This document shows positions 19,758-29,181 of a DNA stretch of 64,000 bases, one piece after another. The notes beneath the pieces are model-generated. The model saw only the letters and a list, made by a program, of their open reading frames with translations. It made no database searches and was not told the origin of the DNA. Numbering within the stretch: position 1 is the first letter of the stretch; each line of letters opens with the position of its first letter. Both the position numbers and the translations under genes were made by a program. Source of the stretch: Rhodospirillales bacterium (GTDB taxonomy: Bacteria; Pseudomonadota; Alphaproteobacteria; SMXQ01); the NCBI GenBank assembly GCA_018666775.1, contig JABIXC010000017.1, positions 434,001 through 498,000 on the forward strand, read 5' to 3'.

Positions 19758-21833
19758 ATGGGCACGAATAGATTTAACGCGGGGACCTGCAGCATTTCTT
19801 TTACACAAAAATTTTTGCATGCTTTGCTTTTGGCACTTGTTTGTGCCGGGTTTGGTATGGGTGAAGCGATTGCGCAACCCCCCACCAAAAGCAGCATTGT
19901 CCCGGCAGCAAGGGCCGCACTGCCAACCCTTCGCCCCCCCAAACCGCCCGCACACCGGGTTTTAGGGGCCGTTTTTAGCGCCGTTGAATTGGGACAGTGG
20001 GATAAGGCCTATGGATTGGCATCCAAAAGCAACGATGCCATTTTGCCAAAGGTCATTTCATGGATCAGGTTCACCAGTTCCGGTGAAAAAGCGGGTTTCG
20101 AAGAAATTGCCACCTTTATTGAGGAAAACCCCGATTGGCCCTCAATGCGAACGCTCCACGCCAATGCTGTCGAGGCCATGAACAACACCCTACCCAGAAC
20201 CCGCATCATTGAATGGCTGACCCGCCACCCCCCTGTCAGTACCAAAGGCGCATCCATGCTGGCCGATGCCCTGCGCGCACGAGGCCAAAAAGACCGTGCC
20301 CGTGCCCTGATCCGCAAGACCTGGATCAACATGAATTTTTCAAGCGCCCTTGAACGCAGATTTTACCGCCGCTACCGTCGTCAATTAACCCTGAGCGATC
20401 ACCTGAAGCGTCTGGACCGATTGCTATGGGTCGGGCGCAGCTGGGAGGCCCGGCGCATGTTTCGCAGGGTCAAAGGCAGCCAGCTTTATCTTGGCATCGC
20501 GCGCCTGCGTTTGCGCCGGTATCGCGGCGGGGTCGATTGGGCCATCCGCCGAATTCCGGAGCACCTGCAAAATGACCCCGGTTTTCTCTACGAACGCCTG
20601 CGCTGGCGACAGCGCAAGGGTCGCGACAAAGAAGCCATTGAATTGTTAAACAACCTTCCTAAATCTGTGCCCTATGCCCATTTATGGTGGCGTGAACGCG
20701 GCGCTCTTGCCAGGCGTGCCTTGCGCAAAGGCAACATAACCATTGCCTATGATTTGGCCAAAGATCATCGACAAACCAAAGGCGCGGAACTGGCCGATGC
20801 AGAATGGCTGGCGGGCTGGATTGCCCTTCGTTTCCTGAAAGACCCAAAACTGGCGCTTGGGCATTTCACCCGCATGTTCAGAAAGGTGGCATATCCCATC
20901 AGCCTTGCACGGGGTGCCTATTGGATTGCCAGAACCCACGAAGCCATGAACAAACAGACCACCGCCAACACATGGGACGCTCAAGCCGCACGACATTTCA
21001 CAACCTTCTACGGCCAGCTTTCTTTGGGCAAATTGGCCAATAGCGCAAACCTGTCCAGTTCCCTATCCGGCGCCCTGCCCGACATGCCCAAAACCCATCT
21101 CGATCAGAATTATTCGAACAAGTCCGTGGTCCGGGCTGCACGGCTGATCTCCGCCAGTCATGAACGCAATCACATGAAGGCCTTTACCCGCCACTTGATC
21201 AAAAATGCCAAAACATCTGGCGAACACGCGGTCATTGCAACCCTTGCCCTTGAACATGGCCGCCCGGACATCGCGCTGGACAGCGCCAAAAAATCCCTGC
21301 GCAAGGGCGTCTATTTAATCAAGGCGGGCTGGCCAAGAACAAAGCTTCCGAAAAACCGTAACGGGCTGGAAGAAGGTATCTTGCTGGCCCTCATGCGACA
21401 AGAAAGCGCGTTTGATCCCCAAGCCGTCAGTTGGGCTGGTGCCAGAGGGTTGATGCAGGTCATGCCCGCAACGGCGCGCAAGGTTGCTAAACGATTGGGC
21501 TTGCCGTTTTCAAGAAAACGCCTTTTGGCCGATCCGGAATACAATATGAAAATCGGCACTGCCTATTTCGCCAGTGTTTTTTCACAATTTGATGGCTCTT
21601 ACATTCTTGCCCTTGCGGCCTATAACGCAGGTCCGGGCAGGCCCAAACGCTGGCTTAGACGACACGGTGATTTTCGCAAAGGCGAAATTGATGCCGTGGA
21701 CTGGATTGAAATGATTCCCTTTAAACAAACCCGGAATTACGTTCAAAGGGTCATTGAAAACCTGCAGGTCTACCGCGCGGTTTATGGCAAGGGCACCATT
21801 ATTGAGACGGCCATCCGCAACCCAAACCTTTAG
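19758..21833 (+). CDS. slt: Soluble lytic murein transglycosylase (Slt70-like)
   Basis: Periplasmic enzyme that cleaves peptidoglycan glycan strands, leaving 1,6-anhydro ends. It has 691 residues. A signal peptide at about 1-40 ends near GEAIAQ. A long helical superhelix (about 60-520) precedes the SLT domain (about 535-670). The catalytic glutamate is E549 in LMRQESAFDP, with GLMQVMPATA and ALAAYNAGPGRP following. The stop overlaps the convergent dctM stop by four bases. Confidence 0.94.
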   Translation: MGTNRFNAGTCSISFTQKFLHALLLALVCAGFGMGEAIAQPPTKSSIVPAARAALPTLRPPKPPAHRVLGAVFSAVELGQWDKAYGLASKSNDAILPKVISWIRFTSSGEKAGFEEIATFIEENPDWPSMRTLHANAVEAMNNTLPRTRIIEWLTRHPPVSTKGASMLADALRARGQKDRARALIRKTWINMNFSSALERRFYRRYRRQLTLSDHLKRLDRLLWVGRSWEARRMFRRVKGSQLYLGIARLRLRRYRGGVDWAIRRIPEHLQNDPGFLYERLRWRQRKGRDKEAIELLNNLPKSVPYAHLWWRERGALARRALRKGNITIAYDLAKDHRQTKGAELADAEWLAGWIALRFLKDPKLALGHFTRMFRKVAYPISLARGAYWIARTHEAMNKQTTANTWDAQAARHFTTFYGQLSLGKLANSANLSSSLSGALPDMPKTHLDQNYSNKSVVRAARLISASHERNHMKAFTRHLIKNAKTSGEHAVIATLALEHGRPDIALDSAKKSLRKGVYLIKAGWPRTKLPKNRNGLEEGILLALMRQESAFDPQAVSWAGARGLMQVMPATARKVAKRLGLPFSRKRLLADPEYNMKIGTAYFASVFSQFDGSYILALAAYNAGPGRPKRWLRRHGDFRKGEIDAVDWIEMIPFKQTRNYVQRVIENLQVYRAVYGKGTIIETAIRNPNL

Positions 21834-23398
21834 CCATAAATTAATTTAGGCAGCCACAAAACAATCATGGGAAATGCCGCCATGATGGCCAGCGCAAATA
21901 ACTGGATCACAACGAAAGGTGCAACGCCCCGATAAATCTGGAGGGTTGTCACTTCTTTTGGGGCAACGCCGCGCAGGTAAAATAAAGCAAAGCCAAAGGG
22001 CGGGGTTAAAAAACTGGCCTGCAAATTCACAGCAATCATGATGCCAAGCCAAATGGGATCAAGCCCCAAAACCATCAAGGGCACCGCAACGATCGGCACC
22101 ACCACATAAATGATTTCAATGAAATCCAGAAAGAACCCCAAAACAAACATCAACACCATGACAAACACCATGGCACCGACACTGCCGCCGGGAAGGTTCG
22201 ATAAAAAATTGTGAACCAGCGCGTCCCCACCCAGCCCCCGAAAGACCAACGAAAAAAGGGCAGCGCCAATAAAGATGACAAACACCATGGCGGTAATGCG
22301 CAAGGTTGATTCCATGACACCGGCCAGAATGCCCGCGCCGGAAACCCGGCGAAATGCCATAAAGATGCCGCCGCCCATCATCACAGACAGAACCAACGCC
22401 ACGCCAATGGCCACACGTTCATAACCAGAAATTTCATCGCGCCCAAAGCGGAGATCAAAAATAAGCGTCAGCACAAGCAACCCAAAAACAGCAAGAAGGG
22501 TCGCTGTCACAAAAACCCGCGCGGCTTTATCAATCTTGAATGCAGCCAACAACGTTGCCCCAACGGCACCCACAGCAGCGGCTTCCGTGGGCGTTGCAAT
22601 GCCGCCCAGAATGGAACCTAAAACAGAAACGATCAAAGCCAGTGGCGGCACCAAAACCCGCAACACCCGAGCGGCCATGCTGCCTGCAATGTCGTCATCA
22701 CCATCATCTGGGATAGCGGGTGATGAATTGGGCCGCAACCACGCAACGCAGCCTTGATAGGCAATATAAAGAACAACCAGCAACACACCGGGCAAGACTG
22801 CACCTGCAAACAGGTCCCCCACTGAAACGGTATCTGGCGCAAAGATGCCGCGCTGTAATTGTGCCTGTTGATACGAAGATGACAAAACTTCGCCCAACAA
22901 GATCAGCACAATGGAAGGCGGAATAATTTGTCCAAGGGTTCCCGCCGCACAAATTGATCCAGCGGCAAGACCGGGGTCATAGCCGCGCCGCAGCATGGTT
23001 GGCAGTGACAGCAAGCCCATGGTCACCACAGTGGCACCAATGATCCCCGTTGATGCGGCCAGCAACGCGCCCACCAGCGTGACAGAAATGCCCAATCCCC
23101 CGCGAAGCCTGCCAAACAAGGCCCCCATGGTATCCAGCAATTCCTCCGCCACACGGGAGCGTTCCAACATGACGCCCATGAAAATAAACAACGGCACGGC
23201 AATTAAAACCGGGTTGGTCATGCGCCCGAATATCTGTTGCGCATACGCGCCTAAAAGACCGAAATCCATAATGCCAAAAACAGCACCAATGGCGGCAAAC
23301 AAAAGTGCCGTGCCCGATAACGTGAAGGCAACCGGAAAGCCCCCAAGCAAAAACAGGCACGTCACGGCGAACAAACCAAGGGCCATGTATTCACTCAT
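21830..23398 (-). CDS. dctM: TRAP transporter large permease, DctM family
   Basis: The 12-13 helix subunit of a TRAP carrier, coupling solute uptake to sodium in the inner membrane. At 522 residues it is longer than the usual 425 or so; the extra length is in the middle, with a hydrophilic stretch (PNSSPAIPDDGDDDIAGS) and added hydrophobic segments. Conserved parts are seen in FIFMGVMLERS and GAAGTLGQIIPPSI-like sequence (ICAAGTLGQIIPPSIVLILL). It overlaps dctQ by 8 bases. No binding-protein gene is adjacent; the DctP at 3801 is a possible partner. Confidence 0.93.
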   Translation of the reverse strand: MSEYMALGLFAVTCLFLLGGFPVAFTLSGTALLFAAIGAVFGIMDFGLLGAYAQQIFGRMTNPVLIAVPLFIFMGVMLERSRVAEELLDTMGALFGRLRGGLGISVTLVGALLAASTGIIGATVVTMGLLSLPTMLRRGYDPGLAAGSICAAGTLGQIIPPSIVLILLGEVLSSSYQQAQLQRGIFAPDTVSVGDLFAGAVLPGVLLVVLYIAYQGCVAWLRPNSSPAIPDDGDDDIAGSMAARVLRVLVPPLALIVSVLGSILGGIATPTEAAAVGAVGATLLAAFKIDKAARVFVTATLLAVFGLLVLTLIFDLRFGRDEISGYERVAIGVALVLSVMMGGGIFMAFRRVSGAGILAGVMESTLRITAMVFVIFIGAALFSLVFRGLGGDALVHNFLSNLPGGSVGAMVFVMVLMFVLGFFLDFIEIIYVVVPIVAVPLMVLGLDPIWLGIMIAVNLQASFLTPPFGFALFYLRGVAPKEVTTLQIYRGVAPFVVIQLFALAIMAAFPMIVLWLPKLIYG

Positions 23399-23918
23399 GG
23401 TTTTTCTTATCCGTTAAAACGCCAATCTGCGACAGCACCATGGAAAGCCCCTGCAGGGCGAGCAAACCTGCAAAAACAAGGATCAGGGATTTGAGAAGAA
23501 ACACAGCAGGGATGCCACTGGTTTCAGGGGAACGTTCTAAAATGGACCAGCTCGATGCAACATAAGGCCAGGCCTTGATCAGGATCAAGAACGTCACCGG
23601 CCACAGAAAAAAGACCACCCCTAAAACATCAACCAAAGCACGCTTTTGTTTGGTGGCATTACGATAAAAAATATCAACCCGCACATGGCCGTCTTGCAAC
23701 AAAGTGTACGCCGCCCCTGCCATGAACAGGGATGCATGAAAATAAACGATCGATTCTTCAACCCAGATCCAGCCGATGCCAAAAATATAACGCTGCACAA
23801 CGGCAACAAACTGCACGATCACCAAAATCAACGCACACCACGATACCGTGCGTCCAATTTTTCCATTGATCTGATCTATAAAATTCGCAATTGCGGCTGG
23901 GGAAAAAATCTTATCCAT
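23391..23918 (-). CDS. dctQ: TRAP transporter small permease, DctQ family
   Basis: The four-helix subunit that pairs with DctM, 175 residues. Hydrophobic segments are at about 25-45, 55-78, 98-120 and 140-160, and the segment WVEESIVYFHASLFMAGAAY is characteristic. The reading frame overlaps dctM, so the two are co-translated. 112 bases separate its start from the divergent threonine dehydratase gene. Confidence 0.92.
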   Translation of the reverse strand: MDKIFSPAAIANFIDQINGKIGRTVSWCALILVIVQFVAVVQRYIFGIGWIWVEESIVYFHASLFMAGAAYTLLQDGHVRVDIFYRNATKQKRALVDVLGVVFFLWPVTFLILIKAWPYVASSWSILERSPETSGIPAVFLLKSLILVFAGLLALQGLSMVLSQIGVLTDKKNHE

Positions 23919-24030
23919 CGCGGCGCAGTATGGCGATGGTCCATCACCCTGTACAGCACCGGCGAACTTCGGGTTCTCGCTCTCTGTTCTCTGGCCTGTT
24001 CACGTTAAATCCTTTGGGGTATCGTTTGTC

Positions 24031-25038
24031 ATGGTTCATTTTGATGACATTGTCGCCGCCGCTGAACGCATTGAAGGCAAAGCCCGGTTGACCCCTCTTT
24101 TGGAAGCGCCGCTTTTGAACCAAAAGCTTGGGTGCCGCGTTTTGGTCAAACCTGAATGCCTGCAACTGACCGGGTCTTTCAAATTTCGCGGGGCTTATAA
24201 CCGCATCGCCCAGTTAAACCCGGAAGAATTAAGCCGGGGCGTTGTTGCGTATTCCACAGGCAATCATGCCCAAGGCGTTGCAGCCGCTGCAAAAATGATG
24301 GGGACATCGGCCATCATTGTTGTGCCCAAGGACACCCCCGCCATCAAACAAAACAACACCCGTGCCTGGGGGGCGGAACTGGCATTTTATGAACGCGATA
24401 GCGAAGACCGCGTTGCCGTGGCCCAAGCCATTGCAGATGAACACGAAGCCATCATTGTGCCGCCCTTCGATGATCCCCATGTTATTGCCGGTCAAGGCAC
24501 CATCGGTCTGGAAATCATGGCCCAGGCCGCCATGATGGACGCAGAACCAGACATGGTTGTGATTCCCGCAGGCGGTGGCGGGCTCACGGCGGGGATTGCG
24601 ACGGCCATCAAGGAAAAATTGCCAAACACCCAAATCATCATGGCTGAGCCCAAATCTTACGATGACACCAAACGGTCAATGGCTGCGGGTGTGCGGGTTG
24701 CCAATGATCTTGGCCCGGATCATGAAAGCACGTTTTGCGATGCCCTGACCGCGCCAATACCAGGGGAGCTTACCTTCCCCATCAACCAGAAACTGGTTTC
24801 AGATGTGGTGACCCTGTCTGATGAAACGGTCTGCCAAGGCATCTATCGTGGCTTTATTGATTTTAAATTGACCCTTGAACCATCGGGCGCCATTGCGCTG
24901 GCGGCGCTGGTTTCCGGGGCAATATCGGATGCTGGCACAGATATACAGGACAAAACCATTGTCGTGGTTTGTTCAGGGGGTAACGTCGAGCCTTCGGTTT
25001 ATGCTGATGCGCTGATCAGGGGTGCAAAACAGGCCTAA
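24031..25038 (+). CDS. Threonine/serine dehydratase (PLP-dependent)
   Basis: Deaminates threonine to 2-oxobutyrate (or serine to pyruvate). The 335 residues fold as a type II PLP enzyme: the cofactor lysine is K51 in GSFKFRGAYN, the phosphate loop is AGGGGLTAGIA near 175-185, and SGGN lies near the C terminus. No ACT regulatory domain follows, so this is the short, catabolic-type form rather than feedback-controlled IlvA; racemase or hydroxyaspartate dehydratase activity cannot be excluded. The start is ATG. It converges on the bactofilin gene. Confidence 0.9.
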   Translation: MVHFDDIVAAAERIEGKARLTPLLEAPLLNQKLGCRVLVKPECLQLTGSFKFRGAYNRIAQLNPEELSRGVVAYSTGNHAQGVAAAAKMMGTSAIIVVPKDTPAIKQNNTRAWGAELAFYERDSEDRVAVAQAIADEHEAIIVPPFDDPHVIAGQGTIGLEIMAQAAMMDAEPDMVVIPAGGGGLTAGIATAIKEKLPNTQIIMAEPKSYDDTKRSMAAGVRVANDLGPDHESTFCDALTAPIPGELTFPINQKLVSDVVTLSDETVCQGIYRGFIDFKLTLEPSGAIALAALVSGAISDAGTDIQDKTIVVVCSGGNVEPSVYADALIRGAKQA

Positions 25039-25058
25039 ATAGCCCTTAGCCACGGCTG

Positions 25059-25475
25059 CTAACCAATGATAACCGGCTTATCAGCGGATGTTGACGCTGA
25101 ATCTTCGCCTTCCTTGGCCTTGCCAATTTTCTGAGGCTCGGCCAGGCGTCGACAATGGCCTTCAAGAAACGCACCAACATCAATGCTGAGCTCTACATGA
25201 AGAATGTCGCCGGCGACTTGGGCTGTGCGGCCCAATTCTACCCGGTTGGCCGAAATCTCGCCTTCAACGGTTCCCCGCACACAGGCGGATTCTGCGCGGA
25301 TTTGGCCCTTGATGGCAGCACCTTCGCTGACCGTCACACTGCGGGCATTGACATCACCTTCAATGATGCCATCCACTTGGACGTCCCCTTCAGATACCAG
25401 ATTGCCAACAATATGCAGGCCGAAGCTGATAATGGATGGGACACGGTCTTTGTCTTTAGAGTCCTTTGAGAACAT
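25059..25475 (-). CDS. Bactofilin family protein
   Basis: A 138-residue cytoskeletal protein of the DUF583 family, which polymerises into filaments at the inner face of the membrane and often places cell-wall enzymes. The core (about 15-115) shows the repeating right-handed beta-helix pattern: GNLVSEGDVQVDGIIEGDV, then AAIKGQIRAES and GTVEGEISANRVELGRTAQV. The tail is short and polar. Its start lies inside the M23 peptidase gene (20-base overlap), so the two are translated together. Confidence 0.93.
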   Translation of the reverse strand: MFSKDSKDKDRVPSIISFGLHIVGNLVSEGDVQVDGIIEGDVNARSVTVSEGAAIKGQIRAESACVRGTVEGEISANRVELGRTAQVAGDILHVELSIDVGAFLEGHCRRLAEPQKIGKAKEGEDSASTSADKPVIIG

Positions 25476-26817
25476 ATTTCCCCGCTTGTATAAATTTTAA
25501 AGGATCACGCGGTTTACCATTTACTGTCACTTCATAATGGAGATGGGTGCCAGTGGAGCGCCCGGAATTGCCCATTTGACCAATCTTTTCACGAAAACCA
25601 ACCTTTTGCCCACGACGCACAAGGATGCGCCGAAGGTGGCCATATCGGGTTCGGATGCCTTGGCCATGATCAATTTCGATCATGCGGCCATAATTGCCGT
25701 TCCAACCAACCGATACCACGACACCGGGTGCGGTTGATCGCACCAGTGACCGATAAACCCCGGCCATATCAACCCCATGATGCATGGCCCAGCGGCCATT
25801 AACAGGGTCCCGGCGCTTGCCATAACCGCTGGCGAGATAATAATGATCTGATGGCGTGGCCAGAGGAATAATCTGGATCAATTTTCTTAAATCATCCCAC
25901 CGGTTAATCTGGTCGTTCATAATGCCGATGCTTTCAGGAACGGATCGATGCGCGATCCCCTCTGACCCTGCAGCAATAAAAGGCCCGCCTTGGGCAGTCG
26001 CACTTGGGCTTGCCGATTGTGCAAGCAGGCCGTCAATATCAATCCCGGTCCCCGAAATCAGTTTTTTGACCTTGTAAAATTCATCCACGGTCTGTTCGGC
26101 AATGGAGGTCAGGGCCAGTTTCTGGGAACGGCCAAGAGCCAAAAGCCGGCCTTCCAGAGTTTCGACGCGGGTAATCAGGCGTTTGCGTTCGCGTCCAAGA
26201 CGCACCTGTTTAGCGACCGACACCAAAATGTTACTATCACTGGTATTTTCGGCAAATTCCTGGTTGCGACGCCCCAAACCTTTCAGCACCAATTCCAGCT
26301 GGCCCAATTGTGTCAACAGGGCGCGGCGGGAATCTGATATCCGGGCACGCGCTAAATCCTGATCTTTTAATTCGGGCACCGCTTTCTGCTGGCGATTAAG
26401 CTTTGCCAGCCCTGTTTTCCGGTCCACCAACGCCATTAGATAGGCATGTTTGGTCTCCAGTGTGCGTGCAATGGAGTGGAATCGGGTTTCCGAACGGTTA
26501 AGGTCCCCTTTAAGATTGCCATAAGCCAGCCTCAGGCTACCGATTTCCCGATCTTTGGAGGCGACCAGACGATCTTGCTCAATCTGGACATAAGCTGAAT
26601 AACCAACCCAGGCCAGCCCACCAATTAAAACCAGCACAATCCCCATTTGGGCGTAAATATCCAACGATACACACCGTATTTGGCCGTTCGTGCGAAACAT
26701 AATCTGGCGATCTGAAATCACCCTGTCGGCAAGGTTACGGAACCGGCGAGACAAATGATAAGCCTCTTCGCGGAACATTCGGCTGCAGGTATTAAGTATG
26801 GTTCTTAAATTGTACAC
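25456..26817 (-). CDS. M23 family metallopeptidase with N-terminal membrane anchor
   Basis: Predicted cell-wall endopeptidase, 453 residues. An N-terminal cytoplasmic part is followed by one membrane helix (about 60-80), a coiled-coil stretch (about 85-240) and the LytM domain (about 330-440). Zinc ligands are seen in MHHGVDMAG and GTHLHYEVT. The start is GTG 26817; ATG 26778 would remove 13 residues. Bactofilin and M23 genes are paired in many bacteria, where the bactofilin positions the peptidase in cell-shape control. Confidence 0.93.
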   Translation of the reverse strand: MYNLRTILNTCSRMFREEAYHLSRRFRNLADRVISDRQIMFRTNGQIRCVSLDIYAQMGIVLVLIGGLAWVGYSAYVQIEQDRLVASKDREIGSLRLAYGNLKGDLNRSETRFHSIARTLETKHAYLMALVDRKTGLAKLNRQQKAVPELKDQDLARARISDSRRALLTQLGQLELVLKGLGRRNQEFAENTSDSNILVSVAKQVRLGRERKRLITRVETLEGRLLALGRSQKLALTSIAEQTVDEFYKVKKLISGTGIDIDGLLAQSASPSATAQGGPFIAAGSEGIAHRSVPESIGIMNDQINRWDDLRKLIQIIPLATPSDHYYLASGYGKRRDPVNGRWAMHHGVDMAGVYRSLVRSTAPGVVVSVGWNGNYGRMIEIDHGQGIRTRYGHLRRILVRRGQKVGFREKIGQMGNSGRSTGTHLHYEVTVNGKPRDPLKFIQAGKYVLKGL

Positions 26818-27005
26818 GGTTATCCCAAGTTCCCTACGGTGTGTCGTTTTTTATTAACCCTAATTCGGGGGGCGAAGATAACAAATAAATGCATCAACAA
26901 CACTATGAATAAACCCAAGAAAAATTAATAAAGTCGTAACCTTGATTAAAATTCAACATTAACCAAAATCGGGGGTTTTTTACGCCAAAGCGTCCCTTCG
27001 GGCCA
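26818..27005. promoter_or_regulatory. AT-rich intergenic region upstream of the M23 gene
   Basis: 188 bases between the M23 start and the MFS stop, both on the minus strand. It is AT-rich and holds TTAACCC (26854-26860) and TTAACCA (26959-26965), similar to the TTAACCAT site upstream of slt. No clear terminator for the MFS gene was found. Confidence 0.3.
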
Positions 27006-28265
27006 TCAAACTCCAAGATCAGGTTGACGTCTGGCCCAAAGTGTCGTCAACAGCGTTGCCACACCAAGCCCGATACCAACCACGAAAAAGCTGGTCTGGA
27101 TACCCATGCCCTCAGCGATGGCACCCATTAATATAGGAATTATCAATGATCCCAATCTATTAAAGGATGTTCTTAATCCAACACTTTTACCTTGATCGCC
27201 CTCTCCCACCGCCTTTGACAGCAATGTTAAGAGGGTGGGAAACCCCAATCCAACGCCCGCCCCATAACATGCTGATAAAAGCAGCAAAGGCAGGAATGTT
27301 GAAAACAAGGGTGTCATCGTCATAAAGAAAGTGGTCCCAACCGTTGCCCCCACCAAAATCCATAATGGGGAAACCTTGCGCGCCAGAGGCTGGATCAAAG
27401 GCGGTGTCAGGGTACCAATAAGGTTCGCCATGCCCAATAAAAGCCCAATCAGGCTTTCGCCCATGTGTATTTCCCCTAAATACACGATGTAAAATGAGGT
27501 CTGAACACTGGCAATGGCAATCCGAATGAAGGTGAAGGCCATCACCATGGTCACCACCGGAATCAGGCACAAACGCAGGGCACTTTTGTAATCTTGGGCC
27601 CGTGGGATCAGATCGCGCCACCGAGGTGCTGGTTTTTCAAGTCCCATCCGGGATTCTGAAGGGACAAACAGGGTAAACAGCACCATCAATGCTGCCCACA
27701 GGCACATGAAGCCAAACCCGGCATGGGCGCCAGCGAATTCCACCACCACGCCAACCAATAGAGGCCCGACGAAACACCCCCCATTTGAAAAGAAGACCAA
27801 TCGCCCCGCCTGGCCAGCCTGGCCTTTCAAAAGGTAGCCATAAAAAGTCTGTGATCCCACCCAGCACAGGCCCTGGGCCAGCCCAAAAATCATTTGCAGG
27901 ATGATAATGGCCGCCATCCAAGGCATCAGGGCATAGGCCGGGAACAGCGCGACCGCAACCAGCGCCACAACCAGCGTCACCCGCCGGGTGCCTAGCCGAT
28001 CCATGAGAACCCCGCCGTGAATGGATAAAAGCAGCGGCAATAAAGACCGCACGCCAATGGCAATCCCGATCCACAAGGGCGATGCCCCCATTTTGACCAT
28101 CCAAAGCGGCACCAAAATAGACGACATGGGCACCATGGACAGGCTGAAGAAGGCCGTGCCGTAAATGCCAATAATGGTGCGGCGAAATTCGCGGGGGGTT
28201 TGAACAACGCCCGTTTCAGCGCCCCCCTGCCCCCTTGTGTCGCCGTGTTCGGGTAATTTTACCAA
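27006..28265 (-). CDS. Major facilitator superfamily transporter
   Basis: A 419-residue carrier with 12 predicted membrane helices. The loop between helices 2 and 3 has GGVLMDRLGTRR, the family's motif A. After a hydrophilic N-terminal stretch of about 28 residues the first helix starts at FRRTIIGIYGTAFFSLS. The substrate is unknown; the closest general type is MFS_1 with drug or metabolite exporters. The start is TTG (28265), as no ATG or GTG lies upstream of the first helix in frame. The stretch RLVFFSNGGCFVGPLLVG resembles exporters. Confidence 0.85.
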   Translation of the reverse strand: MVKLPEHGDTRGQGGAETGVVQTPREFRRTIIGIYGTAFFSLSMVPMSSILVPLWMVKMGASPLWIGIAIGVRSLLPLLLSIHGGVLMDRLGTRRVTLVVALVAVALFPAYALMPWMAAIIILQMIFGLAQGLCWVGSQTFYGYLLKGQAGQAGRLVFFSNGGCFVGPLLVGVVVEFAGAHAGFGFMCLWAALMVLFTLFVPSESRMGLEKPAPRWRDLIPRAQDYKSALRLCLIPVVTMVMAFTFIRIAIASVQTSFYIVYLGEIHMGESLIGLLLGMANLIGTLTPPLIQPLARKVSPLWILVGATVGTTFFMTMTPLFSTFLPLLLLSACYGAGVGLGFPTLLTLLSKAVGEGDQGKSVGLRTSFNRLGSLIIPILMGAIAEGMGIQTSFFVVGIGLGVATLLTTLWARRQPDLGV

Positions 28266-28459
28266 TTTTTACAACCCATCGTATCTCAAACCATGTCCAT
28301 CTTGGCCCATGGTGAATAGCGCATTGGCCAATGGGGTGAAAGAAGTCTTTTAAAGGGTAAAAACCCCTAGCCGGAACAGATAAAATCCGCTATTCAATTG
28401 CACCAGTATGGGCCATGGAGGGCAGTATTTTTTAAATGCTGTCAGGCCGCAAAATATAA

Positions 28460-28485
28460 CCGCTTCGGCTCCATTAAAGAAGCGG
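28460..28485 (+). promoter_or_regulatory. Hairpin in the leader of the cupin gene
   Basis: CCGCTTC (28460-28466) pairs with GAAGCGG (28479-28485) around a 12-base loop, 29 bases before the cupin start. It could be an mRNA leader structure; no T-run of terminator length follows. Confidence 0.35.
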
Positions 28486-28514
28486 CTTTGACCATCAGGG
28501 GAGAGTCCAGTCAA

Positions 28515-29081
28515 ATGGCCTTTGCAGACGAAAAAGCCAAATCACGCATGTCCGATTCCGAATGCTCTTTTTATCTTGAAGGGGTTCAGGAATCTGCCAG
28601 TTTCCGCAAAGCGTATAAGACGGAAATGAAAAATGTTGTCCGGTCCAGTGAGATGCCAATGGAGCGTTCTCCCGATGGCCTGATCAAACACATCATCCAT
28701 GAAAAAATGAACACCATGGAAATGTGCATCGATTCATACATGCAGTTTCTAGAAGCAGGCGAAGGCACGGGCAAGTCCCGCCACCTGACAGAAGAAATTG
28801 TCTATGTGGTTGAAGGCAAGGGTTACGACCTGCACTGGGATGTTGATTTTGATTGTAAGGACGAATTCGAATGGAGCTGGGAAGCCGAGCCCAAGAAATT
28901 TGAATGGAAAGAAGGCGACTTCATCTATGTCCCTCCTTATGTCATCCATCAGCGTTTCAATTCCAGTGACAAGGGCGAAGCACGCTGCGTTGTCGTCAAC
29001 AGCCGCATCATCAAGAAAATGGGCTTTCATTGGTTTGATCAACTTGAAAATGCCAAGGGTTTTGAAGACGTCAAAATCTGA
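28515..29081 (+). CDS. Single-domain cupin protein
   Basis: A 188-residue protein with one cupin barrel (about 75-170). The first motif is SRHLTEEIVYVVEGKG and the second GDFIYVPPYVIHQRFN. Histidine and glutamate candidates for metal binding are present but the first motif has only one histidine. ATG 28515 has GGGGAGAG ahead of it; the longer frame from TTG 28398 was rejected. Enzyme or binding role unknown. It precedes a TTT carrier operon by 100 bases and may act on the imported compound (inference). It resembles the C-terminal half of the double cupin at 57617 in general layout. Confidence 0.8.
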   Translation: MAFADEKAKSRMSDSECSFYLEGVQESASFRKAYKTEMKNVVRSSEMPMERSPDGLIKHIIHEKMNTMEMCIDSYMQFLEAGEGTGKSRHLTEEIVYVVEGKGYDLHWDVDFDCKDEFEWSWEAEPKKFEWKEGDFIYVPPYVIHQRFNSSDKGEARCVVVNSRIIKKMGFHWFDQLENAKGFEDVKI

Positions 29082-29181
29082 GCGTATTATACTTATAAAT
29101 TGCCACTAGAACTTCCGGCAACGCATCCGGGGGGGGCGCTACGATAAAAAATATCGGGCAAAACAGGGAAGTGGGTTCTAG

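Noticed and set aside
28398-28514. Extended N terminus for the cupin gene from TTG 28398
   Set aside because: The added 39 residues have no conserved features, cover a hairpin, and ATG 28515 has a good ribosome site.
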